Part shown: piece by piece, positions 45,591 to 54,382 of the stretch | How the letters are laid out: every line of letters starts with the position of its first letter | Numbering within the stretch: position 1 is the stretch's first letter | Notes under the pieces: model-generated | Told to the model about the DNA's origin: nothing | What the model saw: the letters and a program-made list of their open reading frames with translations, nothing else | The model's database searches: none | Translations under genes and position numbers: made by a program | DNA from: Hyphomicrobiales bacterium | GTDB lineage: Bacteria > Pseudomonadota > Alphaproteobacteria > Rhizobiales > Rhizobiaceae | NCBI GenBank assembly: GCA_900473915.1 | Contig: UCNG01000005.1 | Location: forward strand, 62,001 to 126,000 | DNA length: 64,000 bases | Direction: 5' to 3'

Positions 45591-45691
45591 AGAGCGGATG
45601 CTCTTAAGTTGAAACGCCATCCCGCTCTAAACTTTTGTTTGAGCATGATTTTATCCGAAAACCGGTTCCCACTTTTCGGAATCATGCTCTA
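45591..45691. repeat. Dispersed intergenic palindromic repeat
   Basis: It contains AGAGCGGATGC ... GCTCTAA, then GAGCATGATTTTATCCGAAA and CCGGTTCCCACTTTTCGG, ending ATCATGCTCT. Same architecture as the copies near 771 and 52321. Confidence 0.65.
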
Positions 45692-45755
45692 AAGCGATAG
45701 ATTCTTCGCGCAAGAAATAGGCTGTCCCTGCCGCCTTCGCAAGTTCTGCGCTCGC

Positions 45756-46766
45756 TCACCGCTGTTTGCGGTAGTCGCGCGGTGCTTTCTGCTTTTGCCG
45801 CGAGAACGAGCGGTTCATGCTGCGCGTATCGGTAAAGCCGCTGGCAACAGCCACTTCCAGCAGCGACAAGCTTGTCTCCGAGAGAAGTTCCTTGGCCTTT
45901 TTAACCCGAAGCTCTTCACGGACCTCGAACGCCGTTCGCTCAAGGGCGAGCTTGAAGCCACGCTCCATCTGGCGGACGGAAATTCCCAATCGCCGCGCGA
46001 CGTCGATCATCGGCACCGGATCTTCCAGCGTTTCCTCGAAAATGCGGATTGCCTTGCGGATCATCGGCGAGCGCACCCCGTTGAAACTCAACGCCGGTTG
46101 TTCGGAACGGACAAGCTCATAGGGGATCATGAGGATGGACGCGCTCTTGCGCGCCAATTCCTCCGAAATCTCGTTTTGTATAATTGAAAGCGCCAGCGAT
46201 GCCGTGCCAAGCCCTCCGGCACAGGTAAAATGCCTTCCGCTACGATGAAACAGGCTCGTCGTATCGGCTGTATAGCCGTCGAAAAGCTCCAGAAAGTCAT
46301 CACGATGAAACCAGCTGACGCAGCAATTGCGGTCCGGCAACAGGCCAGCTTCCGCCAGCAGAAAGGCAGCGGTGCAAAGGCCAACGACAGTCTTGCCGCG
46401 TCGATCTGCGCGCTTGAGAAGATCGATCAGCGCCTGCTGTCGCGGCCGATATTGCGCAAGCAGGCCGCCGACAACCGCAACATAATCGCAATCATCAAGC
46501 TCGCCGATAGAAGCGGTCGGCTCGATCACCATGCCGGAGCTTGACGTGACGGGATCTCCCGACAGTGTGCAAATCTTCCATGCACAACGTATCTGGCGGC
46601 TCTTGTCCCGGTCATCGGCAGCAAGACGAAACGGATCGAGGAAAAGGCTGAGTGCCGTCAGCGTAAAGCCCGGCAGCGCAACAACGCCCACCGACAGCCT
46701 GCGTTGCGGAGCATCCGTTGCCGCTTGAGGCCGTTTGTCTCGATCCCGTTCAGTTCCATTCGTCAC
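45756..46766 (-). CDS. GlxA-type AraC family regulator with DJ-1/PfpI domain
   Basis: 336 aa. Residues about 25-190 form a DJ-1/PfpI-like domain (GVVALPGFTLTALSLFLDPFRLAAD, AVVGGLLAQYRPRQQ, VVGLCTAAFLLAEAGLL with the nucleophile-elbow Cys). Residues about 225-336 form the AraC tandem helix-turn-helix. This is the GlxA layout; relatives control carnitine, choline, glycine-betaine or arginine use. Target not visible; neighbours are unrelated. Confidence 0.85.
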   Translation of the reverse strand: MTNGTERDRDKRPQAATDAPQRRLSVGVVALPGFTLTALSLFLDPFRLAADDRDKSRQIRCAWKICTLSGDPVTSSSGMVIEPTASIGELDDCDYVAVVGGLLAQYRPRQQALIDLLKRADRRGKTVVGLCTAAFLLAEAGLLPDRNCCVSWFHRDDFLELFDGYTADTTSLFHRSGRHFTCAGGLGTASLALSIIQNEISEELARKSASILMIPYELVRSEQPALSFNGVRSPMIRKAIRIFEETLEDPVPMIDVARRLGISVRQMERGFKLALERTAFEVREELRVKKAKELLSETSLSLLEVAVASGFTDTRSMNRSFSRQKQKAPRDYRKQR

Positions 46767-46819
46767 GTCGACCTTGCTCCTCCACCAGAATTATATTTGC
46801 TTGGAGGAGGCTACTATAG

Positions 46820-47911
46820 TCAACGAAAATGCTTGGAAAGCTTCAACTGCTGCGCCTGATAGTTGGAACCAAGATCGACGCCATAAAGCGCCGAAGGGCG
46901 ATGCAGCATGTGTTCGTAAACCAGGCGACCCACAATCTGCCCATGTTCCAGAATGAACGGAACCTCGTGGCTGCGGACTTCCAGAACCGCGCGGCTGCCG
47001 GTTCCGCCCGCAGCGCTATGCCCGAAGCCCGGATCGAAGAAGCCTGCATAATGGACACGGAACTCGCCGACCAGCGGGTCGAACGGCGTCATTTCAGCCG
47101 CATAGAGCGGTGGCACATGCACGGCCTCACGCGAGACCAGAATATAGAATTCATCCGGATCAAGCACGAGTTCGCGCGCGCCGCGATCATAGATCGGCTC
47201 CCAGAAATCAAGGATGTCGTGCGCCGCACGCTTGTCCACATCCACTACAGCCGTATGGTGCTTGCCGCGATAGCCGATCAGCCGGTCAGGACCGCCTGAG
47301 AGATCAACCGACAGCGCTATGCCACCGCCGGAGATGTTCGGCATTTCCGCAGCGACCAGTGTTTCCGCATCATGGAGCGCGGCAAGTTCGGCCTCATCAA
47401 GTTGGGCCCGCCCCTTGCGGAAGCGTATCTGCGACAGGCGCGAACCCGTACGCACCACAATCGGAAACGTGCGTGGGCTGACTTCCAGATAAAGCGGACC
47501 ATTATAACCGGCCGGCACCTTGTCGAATTCCTGCGCGCCATCGGCAATGACGCGCGTGAAGATATCCAGACGGCCCGTCGAGCTTTTCGGATTTGCGGAC
47601 GCAGATAGATCAGGCGACAGCGCCAAGCCTTCAAGAAGCGGGACGATATAAACGCAGCCCGTTTCAAGAACGGCCCCTGCCGTCAGGTCGATCTCGTGCA
47701 GCTTCAACCGCTCCAGCTTGTCTATGACCGGCGTGCCGGGGCCCGGCATGAAGGAGGCGCGAACACGATATGCTTTTGCGCCAAGCCTCAGATCCAGGCT
47801 CGCAGGCTGTATCTGATCGGCATCGAGAGGGCGTGGAGACGCCAGCAAACCGCTTTCAAACAGCGCGGAAATATCCGCATCCGCCAGAATTCCAGCATCT
47901 TTCTGCATCAT
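46820..47911 (-). CDS. Double-length 2'-deoxycytidine 5'-triphosphate deaminase
   Basis: 363 aa from the ATG at 47911; the longer frame is unlikely. It has two dCTP-deaminase/dUTPase-fold halves: residues about 1-190 (IQPASLDLRLGAKAYRVRASF, SANPKSSTGRLDIFTRVIADGA, GPLYLEVSPRTFPIVVRTGSRLSQIRF) and 190-363, with LYAAEMTPFDPLVGEFRVHYAGFFDPGFGHSAAGGTGSRAVLEVRSHEVPFILEHGQIVGRLVYE at the end. It turns dCTP to dUTP for dTTP supply. The duplicated form is common in alphaproteobacteria, and each half may replace a subunit of the usual trimer. Confidence 0.85.
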   Translation of the reverse strand: MMQKDAGILADADISALFESGLLASPRPLDADQIQPASLDLRLGAKAYRVRASFMPGPGTPVIDKLERLKLHEIDLTAGAVLETGCVYIVPLLEGLALSPDLSASANPKSSTGRLDIFTRVIADGAQEFDKVPAGYNGPLYLEVSPRTFPIVVRTGSRLSQIRFRKGRAQLDEAELAALHDAETLVAAEMPNISGGGIALSVDLSGGPDRLIGYRGKHHTAVVDVDKRAAHDILDFWEPIYDRGARELVLDPDEFYILVSREAVHVPPLYAAEMTPFDPLVGEFRVHYAGFFDPGFGHSAAGGTGSRAVLEVRSHEVPFILEHGQIVGRLVYEHMLHRPSALYGVDLGSNYQAQQLKLSKHFR

Positions 47912-48113
47912 CAACCCGATACTCCGTAGCCTAAGCACTGCTTGACAAAGACCATTGACCGGTCGCGGCGTCAATGCCAACCCTTAGAGCAGTTGGAAAC
48001 CGGGTTTTCCGCAGGAATCCGAGTATTTTCATGGTGCCCCGGATGCGCTTTTCCTGAAACGGGACTGTTTCGGCATTGACGGCCTTGCCCAACAGGCATA
48101 ATGAAAAACTGTT

Positions 48114-48169
48114 CCGTGGTGATTTGGCCGGCCGGCTTGCAGCCACGTTAAAGAATTCGCTAAAAAAGG
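48114..48169 (+). ncRNA. SAM-II riboswitch aptamer
   Basis: CGTGG (48115-48119) pairs with CCACG (48143-48147) around TGATTT ... CTTGCAG, followed by an unpaired stretch and GCTAAAAAAGG (48159-48169). These are the invariant parts of the SAM-II (metA-type) H-pseudoknot found upstream of metA, metX or metZ in alphaproteobacteria. SAM binding to it should reduce expression of the next gene, metZ. Confidence 0.9.
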
Positions 48170-48216
48170 CCGCGGTTCGTTACCGGCCTTTTGCGTGTTC
48201 GCAAGGCCGGTTTTTT
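48164..48216 (+). promoter_or_regulatory. Attenuator with competing terminator and antiterminator
   Basis: Terminator: CCGGCCTT (48183-48190) pairs with AAGGCCGG (48203-48210) plus TTTTTT. Alternative stem: AAAAGGCCG (48164-48172) pairs with CGGCCTTTT (48184-48192), sharing the terminator left arm. The alternative starts in the A-tract that the SAM-II fold uses, so SAM binding should favour the terminator. It is a complete transcription-control device before metZ. Confidence 0.75.
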
Positions 48217-48276
48217 ATTGGCCGCCGAGGCATTTCTTCCCGCCCCGGCCGACCAGCTTTTCGACAGGTTGGAAAA

Positions 48277-49470
48277 ATGACGACTGAGAATACCCGCAAA
48301 TTTCGCCCCGCAACCGAACTCGTGCATGCCGGATCGTTGCGCTCCGGATTTGCCGAAATGTCGGAAGCAATGTTTCTGACGCAGGGCTTCCTTTATCCCA
48401 ATGCCGAAGCTGCTGAAGCGCGCTTCAAGGGTGAGGACCCGGGTTTCATCTATTCGCGTTATGCCAACCCGACCACGGACATGTTTGAAAAGCGCATGTG
48501 CGCGCTGGAAGGCGCCGAGGAAGCACGCGCCACCGCATCCGGCATGGCGGCAGTGGCCGCGGCCATTCTGTGCCAGGTGCAGGCCGGCGATCACGTGATT
48601 TCCGCCCGCGCCGTCTTCGGCTCCTGTCGCTATATCGTCGAGACGCTTCTGCCGAAATATGGTGTCGAAATCTCGATCATCGATGGTTCCGACATCGAAA
48701 ACTGGAAAGCGGCGGTTCGCCCGAACACCAAGGTTATGTTCCTTGAAAGCCCCTCCAATCCGACGCTCGAAATCATCGACATCGCTGCCGTTGCGCAGGT
48801 CGCTAATGAAGCGGGCGCCAAGTTGATCGTCGACAATGTTTTCGCAACGCCGCTTTTCCAGAAGCCGCTGGAGCTTGGGGCCCACATCGTCGTTTATTCG
48901 GCGACCAAACACATCGATGGCCAGGGGCGTTGCCTTGGCGGCGTGGTTCTCTCCAACCGCGAATGGATTGAAAATACCCTGCAGGATTATTTCCGTCACA
49001 CGGGTCCGGGCCTCAGCCCCTTCAATGCGTGGATCATGCTGAAGGGCCTTGAAACACTATCCGTGCGCGTGCGCCAGCAAACGCATTCGGCGGCTGCGGT
49101 TGCAGACTTCCTCGCTGGCAAGCCAGGCGTCAAGCGCGTGATTTATCCGGGGCGGGCAGACCATCCACAGGCCGACATTATCGCCAAGCAGATGACCGGT
49201 GGCTCAACCCTCATCGCTCTGGAACTGGAAGGCGGCAAGGAGGCCGCGTTCAAGTTCCAGAACGCCTTGCAGGTCTTCAGCATTTCCAACAATCTGGGTG
49301 ACGCAAAAAGCCTTATTACGCACCCGGCAACCACGACGCACAAGAACCTTACCGACGAGGCCAAGGCCGAACTTGGTATCTCGGACGGCCTGCTTCGCAT
49401 ATCGCTCGGCCTTGAGGATACGGACGATCTCGTGGAAGACGTGGAAGCAGCGTTGAAGGTGGCTCGCTGA
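48277..49470 (+). CDS. metZ: O-succinylhomoserine sulfhydrylase
   Basis: 397 aa from the ATG at 48277; the longer frame would include the riboswitch. Cys/Met metabolism PLP family: SEAMFLTQGFLYPNAEAAEARFKGEDPGFIYSRYANPTTDMFEKRMCALEGAEEARATASGMAA, and the PLP lysine in VVYSATKHIDGQGRCLGG. It makes homocysteine from O-succinylhomoserine and sulfide. The SAM-II element directly upstream confirms its place in methionine supply. Followed by a strong hairpin. Confidence 0.93.
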   Translation: MTTENTRKFRPATELVHAGSLRSGFAEMSEAMFLTQGFLYPNAEAAEARFKGEDPGFIYSRYANPTTDMFEKRMCALEGAEEARATASGMAAVAAAILCQVQAGDHVISARAVFGSCRYIVETLLPKYGVEISIIDGSDIENWKAAVRPNTKVMFLESPSNPTLEIIDIAAVAQVANEAGAKLIVDNVFATPLFQKPLELGAHIVVYSATKHIDGQGRCLGGVVLSNREWIENTLQDYFRHTGPGLSPFNAWIMLKGLETLSVRVRQQTHSAAAVADFLAGKPGVKRVIYPGRADHPQADIIAKQMTGGSTLIALELEGGKEAAFKFQNALQVFSISNNLGDAKSLITHPATTTHKNLTDEAKAELGISDGLLRISLGLEDTDDLVEDVEAALKVAR

Positions 49471-49520
49471 ACGCCAGTTCCCAATATTGTGGCTTTTAGG
49501 CTGCAAACAGAGACCTAAAC

Positions 49521-49553
49521 GACGCAATTGCCGGAGATTTCGGCAATTGCGTC
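49521..49553 (+). terminator. Hairpin terminator of metZ
   Basis: GACGCAATTGCCG (49521-49533) pairs with CGGCAATTGCGTC (49541-49553), perfect 13-bp stem, followed by GTATTTG. Confidence 0.75.
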
Positions 49554-49710
49554 GTATTTGCTGTCCCACATTGTTGACCTCTCCCGCAACTTTGGCGATA
49601 GGAGGGGCGAATAGCGGCGTAAACCGAACTGACGAACCGTTAAATAGACAAGCATCCTTGCGATCCAGATTGCAGGATGCCAGGGCCGATGTGAATGCAG
49701 GGCAGTGCGC

Positions 49711-50103
49711 ATGTATAAAGCGGTAACGCGGGGGATCGAAGTTTCGGTCGAACCTTTTTATCTGGAAGACCAGTCCGAGCCGGACGAAAACCGTTATGTC
49801 TGGGGCTACCGTATAACGATCGCCAATAATTCCGCTGAAACAGTACAGCTTCGCTCGCGCTACTGGCAAATCACCGATGCAAACGGACGTGTAGAAGAGG
49901 TGCGCGGCGCGGGCGTGGTTGGCGAGCAGCCAACACTTGAGCCCGGTGATTCATTTCAATATTCCTCGGGCTGCCCGTTGAGCACCACGTCAGGCGTAAT
50001 GGTGGGACGGTACCAAATGCAGGGCACCGGAGGCGTCATGTTCGAGGTCGATATTCCCGCCTTCTCGCTTGATATGCCGGATCTGCGACGTACATTGAAT
50101 TGA
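49711..50103 (+). CDS. apaG: ApaG (DUF525 domain) protein
   Basis: 130 aa from the ATG at 49711; a GTG two codons upstream is possible. Fibronectin-III-like beta sandwich: [82 protein letters not shown] contains the GXG-like loop. ApaG is named from its neighbourhood to apaH in enterics; its role (cation or nucleotide-related) is unclear. Confidence 0.9.
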   Translation: MYKAVTRGIEVSVEPFYLEDQSEPDENRYVWGYRITIANNSAETVQLRSRYWQITDANGRVEEVRGAGVVGEQPTLEPGDSFQYSSGCPLSTTSGVMVGRYQMQGTGGVMFEVDIPAFSLDMPDLRRTLN

Positions 50104-50145
50104 TATTCAACAGGGCGCGCAATCCAGCGCCCGGTGAGAAGATTT

Positions 50146-52242
50146 TTAAAGGCGTTCGATCAGAAAATAAGTGGTCGGTCCGGGCGGGTTTGGCAGAACA
50201 GAAACATTGTTCCAAAGCTCGACATTCAGTCCATCCGATCCGTTACCCGTAATCGCCGGAGGCTGCACCACGCCATCCAGTCCGACCGGGGATATGCGCC
50301 AAGCCGTGTTGATCGGCATCTTGAACCAGACATGCCCAACCTTGATCTGCACCGGCAAGGTGCCAAAGCTGCTGACGGTCTTTTCTTCGCTATCGCTGAA
50401 GGCCATGTCGGTATTACGTGCATCCGTGGTGAAGATCAGCAATAGCTTACTGCTGTCCGCTACCGACTGACCATCAAGCGAGGAAACCGCCAGCATACCC
50501 GCACCGGACGCCGAGCCGACCCAAAGCTGCCCGAGCTGTACCGGCTGGGTGATCGATGAGAATGCCAGCGCTTCCGTATGCTGCGTGACGACCCGCATCT
50601 GTTTTGCCGCGCTATCAAGCCTGATTTCTCCGGTATCGCTGACATATATCCCCGACGCCGCATCGCTTGGATTTGTTGCAGCCAGAACTCCATTGTTGCG
50701 CAGGAATGTGACAGCATCGGCACGGGAGCCAATCTGGCGAGGAGAGCCGACCGACACAGCGCCTGGTGTGAGCGAGGCATCGCCTTGCGCGAAACTCGAC
50801 ATCAGCGACATGATCGTCACAGCATCCGGTTCCTGCATGTCCAGCCCGGCCTGACTTCCGAAATCCTGCATCTGCGCCACCACACGGTGCAACGCCTTTG
50901 CAACATCTCCACGCCGGAACAGCAGTGCCGATAAGGTTTCACCGGCACGGGCAACAGGATCCAACGCCGTTCTGTAAGGACGGATATACTGTTCGTTAAA
51001 ATCGCTGCCGCCATATCCAAGGATAAGCGCTCCATTGCTGTGGCGGCACAGGATATCCCAATCCTGGAAAGCCGCATAAGCCGGCATTGCGAGTCCGGCC
51101 TCATAGCGATGCCTGTTCCAGAAAACGTGATCGTACTCCGTTACTACGAACGGCTTGCCCGCCAGACGTGTCGCAGCTGCATTCCGGATGTAAGCCACGG
51201 CCCCTTCAAACGAACTGGTCTGGAGGATCGGACCTGTCATATTGTCGTTTGGATCATGATAGGTATTCATCGCCACGGCCTGTTGATTGCGGCGGGTCAG
51301 GATGGTCTGGATACCATATCCGTTGTTATATGGTGCGATGATGCCCTTGAAGCCCATCGCGCGAATGCAGTCGCTCATTTTCTTTGCGGTCTCGGTTTCG
51401 GCCGAAACGCAAAACCGTGCAAAATCACGCAGCCGTCTGGACGCAACGTAGCGGTCGGCAGGTAGCATGACAGTGGCGTTTTCTATCTGCTCGCTCGCCA
51501 ACAACTCGACACCCCATGCAACCTGCAAGGCCGCTGTGGCAACATATTGCTCCTTCAGCCAAGCATTGAATGGCCGCTTCAGTTCCGTCAGCGCTTGCAA
51601 GTCGCCATGGGCGTAAACCCACGAATTGAATGACAGGCCATTTTCATTGAACGGCACAACAACCGCCATCGCCGGGTCTTCGAATGGCACAAGCCCGGTA
51701 TAGGGATTGATTGTCCCAAAGATATCGACCTGAAAACGCAGCCAGTGGCCGAAAGCCGCATTTTCAACATGCGTCTTGAGTTTCAGCCTGCCTTCCGTTC
51801 CCCAACGATCCGCTACGCCGCCCAACGCGCCTGCATTCGATGTGAGGCCATCAATGATCCAGTAGATTCCGTTCTGCTTCAATGCGGCCATGTAGTAGCG
51901 GAACCGATCAAGAATATCCTGCCGGTATGCGAAATCCTGAAGCTGGCCATCCATCAAGGCAATGTCGAGAAAATGGAACCGCGCGCAATTATATCCATGA
52001 CGACGCAACTGGACCGCCATCCTGTCCGCTGTCGCGTTGTCGGGAATGCTGCTGATGGCACCGCACAGCAGCCGATAAGGAGCTGACGGATTGCTCTGCA
52101 AGGCGATATGACCGTCCGAATTGACGATGAGCCGCCGCTCCTCGGTAATCGGCGGATTCAATAGGAATGTTGAAAAATCAAGCGGGCTGCCAGCCTCTAT
52201 CTCGAGATTCTGCTGGGTAACCGGTAACCAAATGTCGGGCAT
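50146..52242 (-). CDS. Orphan (beta/alpha)8 glycoside hydrolase-like protein
   Basis: 698 aa. The middle region has the clan GH-A pattern: a candidate acid/base E200 at the end of strand 4 (MAVVVPFNENG) and nucleophile E369 at strand 7 (KPFVVTEYDHVFWNRHRYE). A beta-rich C-terminal part follows from about residue 480. There is no signal peptide. The family and substrate are not recognisable to me; it is far from the polysaccharide operon and ends 43 bases from the convergent apaG. It stands alone. Nothing suggests breakage. Confidence 0.65.
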   Translation of the reverse strand: MPDIWLPVTQQNLEIEAGSPLDFSTFLLNPPITEERRLIVNSDGHIALQSNPSAPYRLLCGAISSIPDNATADRMAVQLRRHGYNCARFHFLDIALMDGQLQDFAYRQDILDRFRYYMAALKQNGIYWIIDGLTSNAGALGGVADRWGTEGRLKLKTHVENAAFGHWLRFQVDIFGTINPYTGLVPFEDPAMAVVVPFNENGLSFNSWVYAHGDLQALTELKRPFNAWLKEQYVATAALQVAWGVELLASEQIENATVMLPADRYVASRRLRDFARFCVSAETETAKKMSDCIRAMGFKGIIAPYNNGYGIQTILTRRNQQAVAMNTYHDPNDNMTGPILQTSSFEGAVAYIRNAAATRLAGKPFVVTEYDHVFWNRHRYEAGLAMPAYAAFQDWDILCRHSNGALILGYGGSDFNEQYIRPYRTALDPVARAGETLSALLFRRGDVAKALHRVVAQMQDFGSQAGLDMQEPDAVTIMSLMSSFAQGDASLTPGAVSVGSPRQIGSRADAVTFLRNNGVLAATNPSDAASGIYVSDTGEIRLDSAAKQMRVVTQHTEALAFSSITQPVQLGQLWVGSASGAGMLAVSSLDGQSVADSSKLLLIFTTDARNTDMAFSDSEEKTVSSFGTLPVQIKVGHVWFKMPINTAWRISPVGLDGVVQPPAITGNGSDGLNVELWNNVSVLPNPPGPTTYFLIERL

Positions 52243-52320
52243 ATCGTATTCTCCACTGTTGACCAGTGGAGGATTAACCGACAGCCCGCATATGGGGATA
52301 AATTCCTACTGAATTTGTGT

Positions 52321-52430
52321 TGCGGTTCCGATTAAAACGAAGTGGCCGCAACCGTTCTATCCATATGTCTCTACGCGCATCTTGCTCCGAAAACCGCTTC
52401 ACACTTTTCGGGATGCGCTCCAGAGCATCA
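52321..52430. repeat. Dispersed intergenic palindromic repeat
   Basis: TGCGGTTCCGATTAAAAC ... GTGGCCGCAACCG palindrome, then AAAACCGCTTCACACTTTTC and GGATGCGCTCCAGAGC. Same two-module architecture as the other copies. It lies between the glycoside hydrolase gene and hslO. Confidence 0.6.
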
Positions 52431-53450
52431 GTTCTCGAACTCCGTCGGATCAAACGCATAGATTTTCGAGCAGAATTCACAGGTCACGGAAATCTTGCCG
52501 TTATCCGCGCTTTCCGCAATTTCTTCGGCTGTAAAACCCGACAACACACCGGCAATCTTATCGCGCGAGCATGAGCATTCATCCAGCACGGGCACCGAGT
52601 CGAACACACGAACGCCGCGCTCATGGAACAGGCGATAAAGCAACCGTTCCGAGCCGACTTGCGGGTCCGTCAGTTCCGAGCTTTCAATCGTTCCGACCAG
52701 CGAGCGGGCTTCATCCCACGCATCGTCTTCCGGGTGGAGGGTGGCTTCGGCTTCATCCTCATCGCCACCCGGCAGATCGGGAATGCGGGCCCGCAATTCG
52801 GATTCCGGCAGAAACTGAATGATCAATCCGCCGGCGCGCCACTGTTCGACAGGCTTTCCGTCGATGCCGCGCTCGACGAGCTTGGCAACACTCAGCCTGA
52901 GATCGGTCGGAATCTGTTCCGACTGGCGGAAATAGGTCGTGGCAATTTCTTCCAGTGTCGAGCCGTCCAGCGCGACAATGCCCTGATAACGCTGGGTATA
53001 GGCTCCCTGATCCACCGTGAAGGCAAGCGTGCCTTGTCCAAGCAGTTCCTCAGGTTTGGTCTTGCGGGCGGCAACCGCCTCCTTCAAACGCTCTTCGTCA
53101 AAACGCGCATAAGCACGCACCGAACGCGGCGTGCGGAAATCGACCACCAGCATATCCACAGGACCGTCGGACTGCGTCTGGAAGATAAACTTGCCTTCGA
53201 ATTTGAGCGAAGTGCCAAGCAATACGGTCAGCACCGTCGCTTCCGCCAGCAGGCGGGCCACTTCTTCCGGGTAGTTATGGCGTTTCAGGATACCGTCGAT
53301 ACTGGCGCCGAGCTGAACCGCGCGACCACGCACGTCGAGCCCTTCCACCTGAAAGGGCACAACCGCATCATCGCCTGCGAAGCCGAAATCTCCCAGATTG
53401 ACCTGAATGGTTTCGACTTCGGTATGCTCGTTGCTGGTCTTGTCAGCCAA
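52428..53450 (-). CDS. hslO: Redox-regulated chaperone Hsp33
   Basis: 340 aa if started at the TTG at 53450, two bases after the argF stop, with GGAG six bases upstream inside the argF end; no ATG serves better. It has the Hsp33 N-terminal domain (VRAYARFDEERLKEA, GQGTLAFTVDQGAYTQRYQGIVALDGSTLEEIATTYFRQSEQIPT) and four zinc-binding Cys near the C-terminus (ECSCSRDK and CEFC). Oxidation releases zinc and activates it as a holdase. Third gene of argD-argF-hslO. Confidence 0.93.
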   Translation of the reverse strand: MADKTSNEHTEVETIQVNLGDFGFAGDDAVVPFQVEGLDVRGRAVQLGASIDGILKRHNYPEEVARLLAEATVLTVLLGTSLKFEGKFIFQTQSDGPVDMLVVDFRTPRSVRAYARFDEERLKEAVAARKTKPEELLGQGTLAFTVDQGAYTQRYQGIVALDGSTLEEIATTYFRQSEQIPTDLRLSVAKLVERGIDGKPVEQWRAGGLIIQFLPESELRARIPDLPGGDEDEAEATLHPEDDAWDEARSLVGTIESSELTDPQVGSERLLYRLFHERGVRVFDSVPVLDECSCSRDKIAGVLSGFTAEEIAESADNGKISVTCEFCSKIYAFDPTEFEN

Positions 53451-53451
53451 A

Positions 53452-54378
53452 TTATGCTCCTTGCAGGCACCAGGCCAGAATGGCTTTCTGGGCATGGAGC
53501 CTGTTTTCTGCTTCATCGAACACGACCGATTGTGGTCCGTCGATCACTTCGTCCGTCACTTCCTCGCCGCGATGGGCGGGCAGGCAGTGCATGAAAAGCG
53601 CCTTTGGATCAGCTTTTGCCATCAGTCGCGCATTGACCTGATAGGGCATGAAAACGTTGTGGCCGCGAGCATGATCTTCCTGCCCCATCGAAACCCAGGT
53701 ATCGGTCACGATGCAATCCGCACCCTGCGCCGCCTTTTCCGGATCGATGGTAGACATGATGCTCGCGCCATTGGCTTTCGCCCAATCGACATATTGCGAC
53801 TTGGGTTCGCTGCCTTCCGGCGTTGCGATATTGACGTTGAAATCAAAACGCGCCGCAGCTTCGACCAGCGAGTGGAGGACATTGTTGCCATCCCCCATCC
53901 AGGCAAAGGTCTTGCCTTTGATCGGGCCGCGATGTTCCTCATATGTAAGAACGTCGGCCATGATTTGACAAGGGTGCGTGTCGTCCGTCAGGGCGTTGAT
54001 GACCGGAACGGTCGCGTATTCGGCAAGTTCCAGCATCCGGTCATGGGATGTTGTGCGGATCATGATCGCATCGACATAGCGCGACAGGACCTTGGCCGTG
54101 TCGGCAATGGTTTCGCTGCGCCCGAGCTGCATTTCCGAGCCGGTCAGCATGATTGTCTCGCCACCGAGCTGACGCATGCCGACATCGAAGGACACCCGCG
54201 TGCGGGTGGACGGCTTTTCGAAGATCATCGCCAGCACTTTGCCTGCGAATGGCCTTTCTATTTCTCCTGCCTTGAGGCGCGCCTTGCGCGCCTTGGCGTC
54301 TTCCATGATCGCACGAAGCTCCGAGGCTGGCACAGCGGAGAGGTCGATAAAGTGTTTGATCCCGTTATCGTTAGCCAT
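53452..54378 (-). CDS. argF: Ornithine carbamoyltransferase
   Basis: 308 aa. [20 protein letters not shown] binds carbamoyl phosphate, [14 protein letters not shown] and [16 protein letters not shown] complete the active site. It converts ornithine and carbamoyl phosphate to citrulline in arginine synthesis. It lies four bases after argD in the same direction. Confidence 0.96.
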   Translation of the reverse strand: MANDNGIKHFIDLSAVPASELRAIMEDAKARKARLKAGEIERPFAGKVLAMIFEKPSTRTRVSFDVGMRQLGGETIMLTGSEMQLGRSETIADTAKVLSRYVDAIMIRTTSHDRMLELAEYATVPVINALTDDTHPCQIMADVLTYEEHRGPIKGKTFAWMGDGNNVLHSLVEAAARFDFNVNIATPEGSEPKSQYVDWAKANGASIMSTIDPEKAAQGADCIVTDTWVSMGQEDHARGHNVFMPYQVNARLMAKADPKALFMHCLPAHRGEEVTDEVIDGPQSVVFDEAENRLHAQKAILAWCLQGA

Positions 54379-54382
54379 GATA

